From Aureobasidium sp. EXF-3400 (taxonomy: Eukaryota > Ascomycota > Dothideomycetes > Dothideales > Saccotheciaceae), in NCBI GenBank assembly GCA_024195585.1, contig SWBL01000024.1:124001-188000 (forward strand): a stretch of 64,000 bases of DNA. The letters are read 5' to 3'. Every line of letters starts with the position of its first letter. Within the stretch, counting starts at the first letter, position 1. Shown one piece after another: positions 47,246 through 60,676 of this stretch. A model generated the notes under the pieces. The model had not been told where the DNA came from. It saw only the letters and a list, made by a program, of their open reading frames with translations, and made no database searches. Made by a program: the position numbers and the translations under genes.

Positions 47246-48417
47246 TGTGACGGATCAACCCGGAACGTCGACTTGAGTGAGTTGAGGAATATTGGAGACC
47301 TTCTGCTGCTGACTTGAGCTGATCTTGAGCTATCTGCGACTCTTGGGACTTTATGCAATTTTAGCACGCTAGTGAGTGACCCTATGTCCCCGCAGTAAGC
47401 TGCTGGATGCTCAGACGTGGGGACCCCGCGCCCGTTCGGAACGTCCTCGTATTCGTTCGGAAGAGCCCACTTCGGGAGAGGGACTTCCGGATACAGACCC
47501 AACCCCGCGTCCCCGCATCTGCAGGGGCCGTACTTGATGGACTGAGGGCCGTAACATGCTTAAGGAGGCTGGGCACAAACCGAAAGCAGCAATCTTGGAT
47601 ATCGGCAGAGGAAGGTGCAAATAAGCTAGCAGAGCGGTATCACTTTGACCATAGCTTTCTCGCTTGTGTGGCTATCACCACTGCGTACGGGTAATTGGAT
47701 AAACAATCAATAACGTGTTTGATGGACGGATGGCGGATCATCCGCGCTCAATTCCCAGAGTTACTCCTCGGCGATCAGAAAGTATTCAGACCCCCATTGC
47801 TGATATAACAAAGATCTTATAAAAAATCGACATGGAAACCACAAGCCAATGCTCAGTGCTACCTCTGCGGTTTAGCAGGGACCGAACCACGTCAACGTTA
47901 TCAGTCTGTGTATAGAGGTATCATGATAAGGTTCTGACTCTAAACATCTTGACAAAGGAGTTGCGAACACTGAACATGGTTCGGGATCTGCTAATATTCG
48001 ATGATCTTCCTGAAGTGCCAGAACTTCACTGAGGTTTGCAACTTCGCGACTTCTATTTGGCCACCAAGTTGGAACGGCATCAGCTGGTCGCACAATCTTC
48101 AAGACCTTGCCAATGACGGAACGTGAACATATGTGATCCTCAACGCTGCCAGTGATCAAGACTCCAGAGAGTCGCACCGGTGGGGTACGCTTCGATAAGC
48201 ACCGACATACTTCTGATCAAGCCGGTCGCTCGATGTTGTTGAGACTGGTGGGAATGTGTGCCAAGTGCTCTAAGCTGTACGCCAAGCAACTCCATGGATT
48301 AACACTATATAGCTCGCGCATTAGAGTCATGAGATGTCAGACACCCCACTGCATCATCATGCTCTATGCTGTCTGATTGGCCGCACGGTAAGCTTATCAC
48401 ATCACCTGCGGTGTGCT

Positions 48418-48434
48418 ACGCACGCACGCACGAC
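48418..48434. repeat. ACGC microsatellite
   Basis: About four copies of CACG/ACGC, some 105 nt before the Baeyer-Villiger gene start. Confidence 0.65.
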
Positions 48435-48463
48435 TCTGACCGGTTAGAGCCTATTGGAATACA

Positions 48464-48470
48464 TATATAT
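48464..48470 (+). promoter_or_regulatory. TATA-like element of Baeyer-Villiger gene
   Basis: TATATAT lies 67 nt before the ATG at 48537. Support is positional. Confidence 0.35.
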
Positions 48471-48524
48471 GGGTGTAGGTCTTCCGCGATCTGATCCTTG
48501 TGACTTGACTTTTGCAGGAACTAG

Positions 48525-50430
<1,906 letters not shown>

Positions 50431-50686
50431 GCTTAGCTAGAGTATACATAGCTTTAGACATAGTTTGCAAGTTGTAATGCTCAAATTTTCAGCTCGCCAA
50501 TATATTGCATGATACGGTGACATGTTCCAAAACAAGTTCCAAAACAAGGAACGACCACACAAGCATGAGAGCGCAGTATTCGATCCAGACAAATGCTCCT
50601 TTGCCGCGGAGGTTCCACGTCAAAGGGTTAAAAATCGTGGTTTCAAGAAGTTTGCCATTTCTTCCGCTAGCCATGTTACAGTCGGC

Positions 50687-51643
50687 TTAGTGCAGGTTAC
50701 GAAACGCATTGGCAAGATTGTCGAACACACGTCTCCTCGTCTCAACAAGACTGCGGAACTCCTCAGCAGGACCAATGGATCCAACGATGACGTGATCTTG
50801 CCCAGCTGCAAGGCCTGCATACGCCTCATCAAGAAACTGGTCAAGTGGCATACCCATCTGGCGTCCCTTTTCGGCACCCATGTAGTCATGCAGTTCAGCT
50901 AGAAGAAGGCGATGTCAGTATCATCCTGCAATTTCCTCGAACGCTTGAACATACTTTGAACGGCAGGCGGAGAGAGCTCAATCACCTTAACCGAGGTGTC
51001 CCTCATCTTCTCGCGCAGGGTAAGGATGAAAGGGTCTAGGGCAGCCTTTGAAGCACAGTAAGCCGGGAGAGGTGCAGCGGGAACAGTGCCGAGATTAGAT
51101 GAGGTGCTGCAAAGTGTTAGAGCCGCACTTTGCCTGGTATCAATTGCAGATGCTTACAAGATTAAGCCCGTCTCGGTCGCTTTGCTCTTGAGGAAAGGCA
51201 GGAAGTTGATGGCCATGTCGACGACACAAGAAAAGTTGGTGTTGATCTGAGCATGGAAAACTTTCAGATCAATCTCCTCTGGTTTAGAGAGGTCCATCAT
51301 GCGCTGGAAACCTGAGTTCAGGTGCACACAGTCCAGGTCTGGGTATGTGGTCGTAACACTGCAGCAGAATTTAGCAGGTGACGGCTTGAGTATCATGCCA
51401 AAGCCACATGATGGTATCGACTCACTCTTTCACAAACTGATTCATATGCTCACGGTCGGTGATGTCGAACTGCATGGCACCAGCCTTGTCTTTGCCATGT
51501 TTCTGGACAAACGCATCCAGTCTGTCTTGTCTACGGCCTACTGCGATGACCTTGGAACCTTCTTGGATGAATCGATCAGCCAGTGCAGCACCTATGCCCG
51601 AAGTGGCGCCCACGAGAAGGATGCATCGGTATTGGAACGGCAT
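50687..51643 (-). CDS. short-chain dehydrogenase
   Basis: Starts MPFQYRCILLVGATSGIGAALADRF (TGxxxGIG variant with VGATSGIG), VIAVGRRQDRLD, FDITDREHM. An intron follows, then VHLNSGFQ (NSG instead of NAG), DMAINFLPFL; another intron, then TSSNLGTV and LPAYCASKAALDPFI (YxxxK) and VIELSPPAVQ; a last intron precedes the final exon ending ETRRRVFDNLANAFRNLH. The three introns are about 50 nt each with normal borders. The order resembles DltE-type classical SDRs. Substrate unknown; the surrounding monooxygenases suggest oxidation or reduction of a cluster intermediate. Divergent from the NmrA-like gene. Confidence 0.83.
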
Positions 51644-52194
51644 TTCAGATGGTGCTCTGATAATGTAGTGTTGTCGAGAAAGTTATCTTCTCAGCAACCA
51701 TGATTGACTCTTGTTATGACATGGATCGGAGATGAGAGCATCTAGTCCGTTATCGCCGACATCAGCCGCACTCTCCACATCATGCGTGGTCCAAGCGAAA
51801 TCAAAGTCGGGGCGGAGGTTTGACAGTGCCGTCGTCTTTGTGTTGATTCGGCCGTTCCTGTGTCCGCTCCTCCGTTTTTAGTCCGCTCAATGGCTTGTAG
51901 GCAAGATCGATCATGAGGAATCGATTTACAGGAGGCTGGCGTTGGCCAGTGCAAAAATGATGCGAATTCTGAGTCACGCAGTATGGCAAGTACGCGTGGA
52001 GCACATGCGAATCTCTCTTGGTTTCATCTGATTGGTGTCACGCTTGTATCTGCAAGGCCTCTCAGGCTCCACGTCATCGACAATGAACCGACCCTACCAA
52101 TATCGAAAGAATCAGAAGTGAAGCAGCCGCCGTCGTCCAGTCTGCATCATTACCCCGTCTCCTCTTTGCTATCGAGTACCAGGTACTGAGCAAG
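51644..52194. other. divergent promoter region
   Basis: No coding signal between the SDR (minus) and the NmrA-like gene (plus); both promoters should be here. Confidence 0.4.
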
Positions 52195-53168
52195 ATGTCG
52201 GCCAATCTAGAACAAGATCTTCTTCTCGTCACTTGCGCGTCGGGCAAGCAGGGTACAGGTCTGATTCCCCATATCGCAAAGAAATGGAAACGACTTCGTC
52301 TCCATGCTGGCAGTGAAGCCTCGAAAGAACGACTGCAAAAGCAGTATCCGTCGGCTGAGGTTATCGTGGCTGATATGGCGGACCCCACAACAGCACCGAA
52401 GCTATTGGAAGGTGTCACATGCTGCTTCATCGTCTGCCCTCCGTAAGTGCAATCTCCCGCTTGTCGAGCCTTGTGCTAACGACCCTCCTCAGACTACAAC
52501 ATGAGACAATGGCCATATATTACATGATTGACGCAGCAGTGGCACAGCGTGCTGCTGGCGGACCTTTTGCTCATATGGTGTACTCGTCTGTTATCTTTCC
52601 AATTCTTCGAAAGCTCCTGAACCACGACAACAAGCGTTACGCCGAGGAATATCTCATCGAGTCTGGTCTGCCCTACACGATTCTGCAACCCACGCACATG
52701 ATGGAGAACTTCCCTATGGAGAAAGTTGTGCGCGAAGTAAAGCCAGTCTATCCTAGCCCCTACAACCCAGAGATTGTCTTTACTTGGGTATCAGCAAAGG
52801 ATGTCGGCGAAGCTGCTGCTCGTGTCCTAGAGGAACGTCAGAAGCATTTCTATGCAACCTATCCACTCGTCGGCACTGAGCCTGCTACTTACACTGAAGC
52901 AGTTCGACAAGTCAGCGAGGTCATCGGCAAAGAGATCAAGATTCAGCGTATCCCACTTGAACAGGCCGTCGATGGTTTGGTTCGCCGCAACAAAAATGAG
53001 TCTATGAGACCGTTTGCCACTCGTCTTCTTGTGTATTATAACGAGCGTGGACTCATCGGAAACACAAACATCCTAGAAATGTTGCTTGGCAGGAAGCCAA
53101 CCTCCTACATCGAATGGGCGAGATTGATGGCGAAAGAGATCATGGATGGACCGACACGTAGTACTTGA
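52195..53168 (+). CDS. NmrA-like NAD(P)-binding protein
   Basis: Exons 52195-52442 and 52493-53168 give 307 aa. LLVTCASGKQGTGLIPHIAKKW is the NmrA/isoflavone-reductase-type dinucleotide motif (GxxGxxG). VADMADPTTAPKLLEGVTCCFIVCPP is the typical second half of the Rossmann core. HMVYSSVIF, YAEEYLIESGLPYTILQPTHMMENF and FTWVSAKDVGEAAARVLEERQKHFYATYPLVG follow the family order. The usual Tyr/Lys catalytic pair of SDRs is not expected in this group. Roles range from redox sensors to true reductases, including OrdB/AvfA-type steps in polyketide pathways. Neighbours favour a redox step in the same process. Confidence 0.87.
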
Positions 53169-53767
53169 TACAAGGAAGGCCTAGGCGAGTCGGGAAGTGT
53201 GAATGGGGTAAGAGGTTGGATGACCATGCCGAATTCTTGAGGAAGACCAGGTTGTGGAAGATACGAAGCCTTGCACAGACAGACTCTGGAGGTTAGAGCA
53301 ACTGGCAAACGAGGTTCGACATTGGTATGGAGAGCTATCGTTGGTCTATCGAAATGAGCGGCGTCAGCAGCAAAACCTAGAAAGAGGACAAGACAAAGTC
53401 ATTCGCACTGATGGCGAAAGAACGCTGTTGCTAACAACAACTTCCTTTGGAGATCAGAAAACCAGTGGTTCAGGTCGCTGATATCTGGTGGTTCTGTAAG
53501 ACTGATTCTTCCATATCTTGTATAAATATCCCAAGATGACAATGGTCAAATGCAGTTTTCCGACACGTGAACACAAGCGAAAGATCAGGCTGCACTTGCT
53601 GAATGTCATCGCACCTGCCAACGATTTAACCGCCGCCATCGACATTTAGCCGCCTCCTGCCCCTGCCCCGCCCCACCCCCACATTGTGACTATAAATGCG
53701 CGCCTCGGTTGCGACTTTTATACGGGATCCCACTTCATTTCTTGCACTATCGCAAGATCCACATATC
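53169..53767. other. intergenic region with C-rich promoter
   Basis: No gene seen. Positions 53649-53680 are almost pure C/T/G with CCCCT and CCCCAC runs, just before a TATA element at 53691. CCCCT matches the stress-response element core known from yeast, which is only suggestive. Confidence 0.4.
53691..53697 (+). promoter_or_regulatory. TATA element of SDR gene
   Basis: TATAAAT at 77 nt before the ATG at 53768, directly after a C-rich tract. The combination is a convincing core promoter by fungal standards, though untested. Confidence 0.5.
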
Positions 53768-54490
53768 ATGCCTGTCTACATTCTCACCGGTGCCAATCGA
53801 GGCCTTGGTCTCGAATTCGTCCGTCAACTCTCTGCAGACAGCTCCAACACAGTGATTGGAGCAGTGCGCTCAATGTCAAACGATTTGGCTGACTTGGAAT
53901 CACTCAACAAGAACAACAATATTCATATTCTGGAATGTGACACCGGAGAGGTGTCTAGCATTACCTCTTTCGCTGAGTCGTGTGGCAAGATTCTTGAAGG
54001 CAAGAAGATCGACTATCTTCTCAACAATAGCGGCATCAATGCTGTCCCAGAGCAGAGCTCATTGTCGATTACTGAAAGCGATATGAATGAACACATCAAA
54101 ATCAATGTTCTCGGTCCTGCAAAGACAACCGAAGCCATGTACAAAGCCGACCTGCTGTCGTCAGATGTGAGAATCTTGAATATGACATCTGGACTCGGCA
54201 GCATGAAAGTCAGCATAGGCATTAAGCCGAGGAAGTGTACTACATACAGCATCAGCAAGGCCGCACTGAATATGCTCACGGTACACCAAGGCGAAGAATT
54301 GCGAGAGAAGCTTCCCGGCGCTGTTGTCATCAGCATGGATCCTGGTTGGGTCAAAACCCGCATGGGCGGTGAAGGTGCTTTGATCGAGGCTCATGAGAGT
54401 ATCAGTGGCATGCTCAAGGTGTTGCACGGGCTCAAGAAAGATGATACTGCATCGTTCTGGACATACAGTGGAGAACAGGTGCCGTGGTAG
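53768..54490 (+). CDS. short-chain dehydrogenase
   Basis: Single-exon classical SDR of 240 aa. MPVYILTGANRGLGLEFVRQL (TGxxxGxG), HILECDTGEVSSI, YLLNNSGIN (NNSG), LNMTSGLGS (catalytic Ser), TYSISKAALNML (YxxxK) and ISMDPGWVKTRMGGEGA (PGWV). It ends FWTYSGEQVPW, the same style of tail as the SDR at 18811. The lack of introns contrasts with neighbours. Probably an NADPH-dependent carbonyl reductase of the C-factor-like group. Its stop is 59 nt from the stop of the aldolase on the other strand. Confidence 0.88.
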   Translation: MPVYILTGANRGLGLEFVRQLSADSSNTVIGAVRSMSNDLADLESLNKNNNIHILECDTGEVSSITSFAESCGKILEGKKIDYLLNNSGINAVPEQSSLSITESDMNEHIKINVLGPAKTTEAMYKADLLSSDVRILNMTSGLGSMKVSIGIKPRKCTTYSISKAALNMLTVHQGEELREKLPGAVVISMDPGWVKTRMGGEGALIEAHESISGMLKVLHGLKKDDTASFWTYSGEQVPW

Positions 54491-54548
54491 CCGCCTACTA
54501 CCGAGAAGGACAGCGGGCTTCTAGGTACTATCAATAGCCATAGGATAC

Positions 54549-55467
54549 TTAAGCTTTACCCGAACTCCTACAGACATCGATTGCCCACTCCGTAAGATCT
54601 TGAATCTTCTTGGTTCCTTCTTCCATCAAGGTTGTGAGAGACTTGGAAGATGCATTGCTCTTGAGGTAATCGTTATAGTCAAGTAAGACCAATTTGTTCA
54701 CATTGACCTTGACGCATCCGCCTGCTACACATTGCTGGATGAACTCGCTAGGCCAGTCATTGGTTCCGTGCACCACAAGACGAACTCTTCCGGCAACCCT
54801 TTCTCTCACCATTGCGAGTCTGTCATACTGTAGTTGAGGCCCTTTAGGTCCATAATCTCCATGAACGTTTGCGAAAGCTGGAGCCAAAAAGTCGATTCCT
54901 GTCGCGATGAAATCTTCGACTTGTTCGGCTGTGGTCAAGGCACCTTCGAGATCTGCGGTATCTGCAATGCCGTCTTCCCCGCCTTCTATGCGTCCTGGTT
55001 CTGCTTCGGTTGTGATTTTGTGTTTGTTGCAAAATGCAACCAGCTCTCGAGTTTTTCTCAGATTTTCGTCCATTTCATGATGGCTCATATCTACCATGAT
55101 GGAGTCAAAGGGCAGATTTGCGGCCGCGTATCTGATCAGATTCTCATCCTGTGCATGATCAAGATGGATTGAGACCGGCACGGATGCTTGTCGCGCATGG
55201 TGTGCAGCTGCGTGGACCAACAAGCCATCGCTATAAGTGATGGCCCATGGGAAAAGCTGGAGGATCAGAGGCGAGCGTTTAGCCTCTGCAGCGCGAATCA
55301 ACCCGAGGATACTTTCGATATTGTAACTGCAATTCATGTTACAACTTTGATATCAGGCAGACCACAGATGGAGAAGGTAGTTACGCGATCGCTGCCACAA
55401 CACCATAACCGCCATTTTCGGCCGCTTGAAGTATTTGGTATGTTTTGTTGTTTGATTTCCACTCCAT
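54549..55467 (-). CDS. class II ketose-bisphosphate aldolase family protein
   Basis: Exons 55467-55385 and 55326-54549 give 286 aa. Start MEWKSNNKTYQILQAAENGGYGVVAAIA / YNIESILGLIRAAE matches the family N-terminus. Metal and substrate motifs: VSIHLDHAQ, SIMVDMSHHEMDEN, TTEAEPGRIEGGEDG, FLAPAFANVHGDYGPKGPQL and RLVVHGTNDWP; the three zinc-ligand His (HLDH, NVHG, VVHG) are present, followed by GGCVKVNVNK. The enzyme cleaves or joins C3 units of a ketose bisphosphate (fructose-, tagatose- or related). It is likely not the housekeeping FBA because the sequence diverges from the usual SVMIDGS and GGSG patterns. With the permease and DenD-like dehydrogenase downstream it suggests a dedicated sugar or sugar-acid pathway. 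Confidence 0.88.
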
Positions 55468-55857
55468 GATCACAGATGAGGCGAGGCTTGATCGTTGACT
55501 GCAGATACGATCGAGCATTGGAGACAAGCTATACTTGTACTGATATTCGAATGCTCAGTACATTGTCAAGCTTGGATCTTCAAGCTAGGGCTGATCTGCA
55601 TGTCCTCGAGACGCGCATCAAGCTCTATTTATCCGGTTAGAAGTGGTCATGACCCAAGCAAGTGCGGATTCACGCTAAGTTACTCCACAATCACTTGCCG
55701 CCGAAGCCACGCGGTATTCTCCCCGAAGGATTCTTTGCCGCGACTCGCGGCCACCTTATGATGGCGGCCGTCTCGCGTGTCTCTGTTTACTCGCAACATG
55801 CGCGTCCGTCTCGAGGTCCTTCACGCGAAACGTGTGTCACATTGGTCAAACATCAAC
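55468..55857. other. divergent promoter between aldolase and regulator
   Basis: No coding signal. It would drive the aldolase (minus) and the regulator (plus). Confidence 0.4.
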
Positions 55858-57740
55858 ATGCAGCCCTCGGAGTCAGTCAATAAGAAGAAACCTCGGAAGT
55901 CTCGTGGCAAAGGCTTAAGAACGACAAGCGGTTGGTGAGCTTTATTTGAATCCACGTGGGGTTGCAAAAAAGAGAAATTGACCTTCCAAGCCTTACTTGT
56001 AGGAATAGACACAAAAAGTGTGATGAACATCGTCCTATCTGTGGACAATGTTCCACTCATACCAGACCATGTATCTTTCCTTCCGTCATGAAGCAGCCCG
56101 AGGGCCAGACAGGAACAGGCGCATCATCTCAGGCCCACGCTGAGGCAAACACTGAGAGCTCTTCAAGGGCTTTTCTTTCGACCGCGTCAGTGGAAGCGCT
56201 TGGCCCCGACCAAAGGATCGATTCTCTCTACCCCCAATTCAACTTGGGGGCTTCATGCCTACAGAACGTTGAGCTACACAATTCGCATAGCTTACAAAGA
56301 CTGGAAGGTGAACAAACACTAAACTTCAACTTTAGTCCAGACACAGGGGCAATCATATCGGATCTTTGGAATGCAGACGTTGCTTCCACGCGTTGGCTCG
56401 ATCTTTTGGCACATGATGCAGCTTTGGCCGACAAGACATTTTCTTTGGCACCAACACGCTGTCCAAGTCCTGTACCCAGCCAACTGCCACAAGATCAATC
56501 GTCCGTCACCTCTGCCGAGACAGTACAGACAAGCATATCAGCGACAGCCAGCGAATCAAACATAACAGCAAACGAGCGACGATCTTGGCAACTTGACCAC
56601 GACATCTCGCTACAACCTCATGAGACTCGTCTTTTGAGAGCATTCATTGAACATTCTGCGTCATGGCTCGATGTGTGTGACGCACAAAAACATTTTTCGA
56701 CCCATGCTAGCAGGTTGGCTGTAGGTATTTGAAACATGACTTTACAAACCAGTTCTGACTGTGGACCAAAGTTAAGAAATCTTGGTCTCATGAAGGCGAT
56801 ACTTGCGTACACGTCCCGACACGCTCTCGACCGAAGCGGGGACTTTACTACCAACCTTCAAGAGCCTCTCCAATATTACTACGAAACATTGCATTATGTC
56901 CAGGAGTCGCTTCGGTTTGCATCGTACACTCGATCTGAAGAGCTTCTCGCAACGGTAATAATCATTTCTACATACGAGATGCTAGATGACAGTAGGGGAG
57001 ATTGGTAACGACATCTCAAAGGTGTTTTCGGAATACAACGATCGCAAGACGTCAATGGCGCTTCTGGAGGGCTTCGACAAGCTGTCTGGTGAGCCTGGCT
57101 TCGACAAGATCTTTGGGCGGCATTCCGAACAAAGCGGGCTTGCTTTAGCTTTTGGAGGCCTTCGAAAGCCATCTCAGACCTCACGCAAGACGAACTCACT
57201 AATCGAGCAGTCTTCCTGTTGTCCCAGGCCGTGAACTTTGCCGCACACTCAGAATCCACCTCCATCTCAATTTCTGACAAAGCTCAAGCAGGGCAGACAA
57301 TCATGGCAGCATTGGCAGAATGGCAGGATTGTTTAGGCCCAGCGTTCCGGCCATTACCTACAGTCGAGCCCGAAAACACCGTCTTTAAGCCACTCTGGCT
57401 ACATCCTCCCCACTATGCGCTTGCTTTACAAGCGTATCATTTTGCTAAGATTCTTGTCACGCTTCATGGTCCAGCTTCAGCAGGCTTCCAGGGCTATATG
57501 CGGACTCAACGCGTGTTAGTACAATCCGTCGAAGTGATATGTGGGATCGCAATGGAGCTGAAAGATGAAGGTTGCCAGATCTTCTGCTCTCAATGTTTGT
57601 TCGGTGCAGGCCTATGTACACAAGATCCAAAGTCTCGGGAAACAATCATCGCCCTGATTGAGACCTGTGGGGTACGGTCTGGATGGCCAATGGCGAATCT
57701 CACCCGTGACCTCGAAGCAGAATGGGTGCGATCGACTTGA
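55858..57740 (+). pseudogene. Zn2Cys6 transcription factor interrupted by two in-frame stops
   Basis: Exon 55858-55934 and exon 55991-56720 join inside the cluster: GCLTCRNRHKKCDEHRPIC then GQCSTHTRPC (CX2CX6CX6CX2CX6C). The third exon from 56772 (LRNLGLMKAILAYTSRHALDRSG) continues in one frame to 57740, ending MANLTRDLEAEWVRST. In that frame there is TAA at 57006-57008, exactly where families read DW(Q)RHLKG (seen: DW-stop-RHLKGVF), and TGA at 57090-57092 inside AVW-stop-AWLRQDLWAAF. Both flanks are perfectly conserved regulatory-domain motifs, so these are point mutations (CAA to TAA, TGG to TGA) rather than introns. A GTGAGC at 57089 could pretend to be a donor, but splicing there would remove conserved residues. 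The gene may encode only a truncated DNA-binding protein. Its neighbours are the likely former targets. Confidence 0.78.
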
Positions 57741-58492
57741 TCAAACAGCAAAGAAGAAGTTGTTGCTTAATTAGGCAGTCGATTGCAAAGATGTTGGAAG
57801 ATGCTTGTGATCATCTCTGCGGCCATCGCTTGCTGCTCACTCGGCATTTGAGTTCTTCGAAGTTTGATATGTTCTGATTATCCAGAAGACCGTGTTGGAG
57901 ATCAAAGCCCACTCGTGAATCAAATTTTAGCGCGTCCTATGTTAGTGCCTCGAAAGAAATGCTGGATCATGATTTGTTATCTTGCCCCATGTGTGTTGTC
58001 ATTGGCCTACTTCTGATTGGCCGTTCCTTACCTAACCACATATCTTCTAGGGCACAGTGATTGGAACATCCCATCCTTCGCCACTAACAAGTTCGTAGAA
58101 GTCCTCAATTGATCACGCTGTTCGGGAAGAAACGAAACATTACCGACCGATCCAGCCACCGTGCCGCGGAACCTGCTAGGGATCCCTGACTGTTGGCGCG
58201 TCTCGAGGTATTCTTGGCAACCCGATCATTGCCGAAAGGATTGTGCTGAGACCACGCCCCAGATGCCCTCCAGATAATCACATACTGACTCAATATCTCA
58301 ACACTGTGGGGTAACTTCCTGGGGTCTCTGGTATTGATACCCATTTGCCATCCGACCCCGCTTTTTCCAATTGTACAAGACCTACATCGATATGTCTTCA
58401 GTTGCCCTCTGCCCGCCCCTGTCAACTTGGACAGCCCCCTCCACCCCTATCTTTCTCTCAGCATCAGTCTGTCCCGCACACTACAAGCAACC
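57741..58492. other. intergenic region upstream of permease
   Basis: No gene supported in 750 bp. The last ~120 nt are C/T-rich, like a 5' leader. Confidence 0.35.
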
Positions 58493-60049
58493 ATGGAAGA
58501 CAAAGGGTACACTCATCACATCGAACTGGCGGATTGCGAAACCCAAAGGAACGATACTGTCACAGCCCTTGACGGCTACGTCCCTGACAGTCAGGAAGAA
58601 CGCAAGCTTGTACGCAAGATCGATCTGTATTTGCTACCTACAATATGGCTCATGTATCTCCTCTCATACATGGATCGTACAAAGTGAGTTCAGCGAAGCC
58701 GACCAAGTGTTTGACGTGCTCTGATAAATTTTCTCGCGAACAGTATCGGCAATGCCAAAACTGCCGGTATGGCTGAAGACCTTGGCATGGATTCGAATCA
58801 GTATTCGTTGGCTCTCACGGTCTTCTTCGTCTTTTATGTCGTCTGCGAGGTTCCTTCAAAGTCAGTTATCTCCTTTCTGGTCGAGAAGGACAATAGCTAA
58901 CCAGGCGCAGCATGATTCTGGCTCGCACCAGACCTTCAATTTTTCTTCCTATCATCATGTTTCTCTGGGGATGTGTAACGATTGGGATGGGTTGGATTTC
59001 CAACTATGAAACACTGCTCGGCTTGAGGTGTGTTATTGGAATCCTCGAGGCCGGTTTCGCGCCAGGCGTCTTGCTTTTGCTTTCCTCTTGGTACAAGCCC
59101 GAAGAACAAGCCAAACGATTTGGTGTATACATCTCGGCTGCCATTCTGTCTGGCGCCTTTGGTGGGCTCATCGCTGGCGCTATAGAAGGAAATCTTGATG
59201 GTGCGCATGGTCTTGCTGGATGGAGATGGCTTTTTATCGTAAGCGATGCTAGCAATATACTTCGAGAAGGCGACATGATGACTAACTTTGATACAGGTCG
59301 AAGGAGCTGCGACTGCCGGCTGGTCCATCATTGCGTCGTTCATCCTGCTTGATTTTCCCGCCAACACCAGGCGTCTCAGTGATCGAGAGCGCGAAATCGC
59401 TGTCAAGCGTTTGCTGTGCGGTAAACCTGTCGTTACCGAAGACAGATTGAGTCACATTGAAGCCTTGAAAGAGTCCGTTACCAACTGGAGAACCTGGATA
59501 TTCGTCGTCGGTTACATGGCAGTCGTTGGATCGTCAACTCTGTCATACTTCTATCCGACGCTTGTGAAGGGACTCGGTTACACCGGTAAAGATGTCCAGT
59601 ACATGACAGTGCCCATCTACGTTGCCGCGTTTGTCTGCACTATTGGCAACAGTATCTACATGGACAAGAGACCTTATTACCGTGGATGGGCTCTCGGAGC
59701 TTGGATGGGTCTTGCCATGGTCTGCTCCATCATCATCTGTGCAGTCTACAACTTCAAAGCGAGGTATGCTCTGCTTGTCCTCATGGCGAGCGGTCTATGG
59801 GTATCCAACGCCCTCTCTTTGGCTTACGCCTCGTCAACATTTGCACACATGAGCCACGAGGTCAAGGGTATCAGCCTTGCCATTGTAAATGCCATGGGAA
59901 ATCTGGCACAAATTTACGGCTCTTACCTGTTCCCTTCTAACGATGCACCCAAGTATCTCATGGGATTCGGAGTCATCAGTGGGCTTTGCTTCACCGGTGT
60001 CATCGCTTACGTTTCTTTGCAGATTCTGCTTCGCAAACATTCCAACTAG
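58493..60049 (+). CDS. MFS permease, Dal5/allantoate anion:cation symporter family
   Basis: Plasma-membrane transporter. Start MEDKGYTHHIELAD, cytosolic N-terminus, then KIDLYLLPTIWLMYLLSYMDRTN / IGNAKTAGMAEDLGMDSNQYSLALTVFFVFYVVCEVPSN, the signature of the ACS family (DRxNIGNA). Following helices: IIMFLWGCVTIGMGW, LLGLRCVIGILEAGFAPGVLLLLSSWY, AAILSGAFGGLIAGAI, GWRWLFI / VEGAATAGWSIIASFILLDFPANTRRLS. The second half is WIFVVGYMAVVGSSTLSYFYPTLVKGLGYT, GWALGAWMGLAMVCSIIICAVY, LMASGLWVSNALSLAYASSTFAHMSHEVKGISLAIVNAMGNLAQIYGSYLFP. Introns near 58684-58743, 58861-58911 and 59240-59296. Family substrates are organic anions, sugar acids and small N compounds; a sugar-acid or tartrate-like substrate fits the neighbours. 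Confidence 0.9.
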
Positions 60050-60676
60050 GTACATAGGGCTCAAGGCAATAACTCAATTCTGCTATAGACTACAAAATTT
60101 CATCTTTCTTGCGAATAATCTTGGATCCATGTTCTGATGGTTTGGTTTGACAGTGATCGTCATCTCTATGCGCTTGATTATCTGGGCACTCTCAAGTCGC
60201 AAGCTAGTCACTGGGTATCAGATCAAAGCGACGGTTATTTCAGAACAAGCTGCAGTAAGGTCGGCTGTCATGTTTAGGATCGCGCGAATCTAAGCGTGGC
60301 TTTACACGGTCGTCAATGACCCACACTAGCCTCTGCATAAGACGGAAACATCAGGTCATCTTTCTCGAGGTACAATATTGCGCACTGTACTCCCTACGCC
60401 ATTGTGGCGGGTTTCTTGCCCTCGAGACGAGGGGTCGAAGATCACAAGCCGCGTACCGAGATCCGGAGACGCTAGTCTCGAGACGCGGAGAATGGTCGAT
60501 CGAGGTGGGGATAGCTAGACGGGCACTGTTCCCAGACGGCCAAGTGAAATCGGACGAATTGGAGTCTTTCCTATAATATTCAAGTACCCCTGGCTGCTGA
60601 GCTCGCTGAAGATACGACTTTCTTGCAAACTTCGCTCAAATCTTGCTTTGCACAACCGTACGGATCATCGTCAAAC
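60050..60676. other. intergenic region with repeated CTCGAG motifs
   Basis: No gene seen. It is the promoter of the DenD-like gene and has three CTCGAG-containing sites (60363, 60421, 60477). Confidence 0.4.
60475..60484. promoter_or_regulatory. GTCTCGAGAC palindrome upstream of DenD-like gene
   Basis: A 10-bp perfect palindrome whose half CTCGAGACG is repeated directly at 60421-60429, with another TCTCGAG near 60362. All lie 190-320 nt before the ATG at 60677. Repeated dyads here suggest a regulator-binding region; the factor is unknown. Confidence 0.35.

Noticed and set aside
57005..57092. Introns hiding the two stops in the regulator at 55858
   Set aside because: GTAACG and GTGAGC are possible donors, but removing sequence there would delete strongly conserved family residues that are plainly readable in frame.
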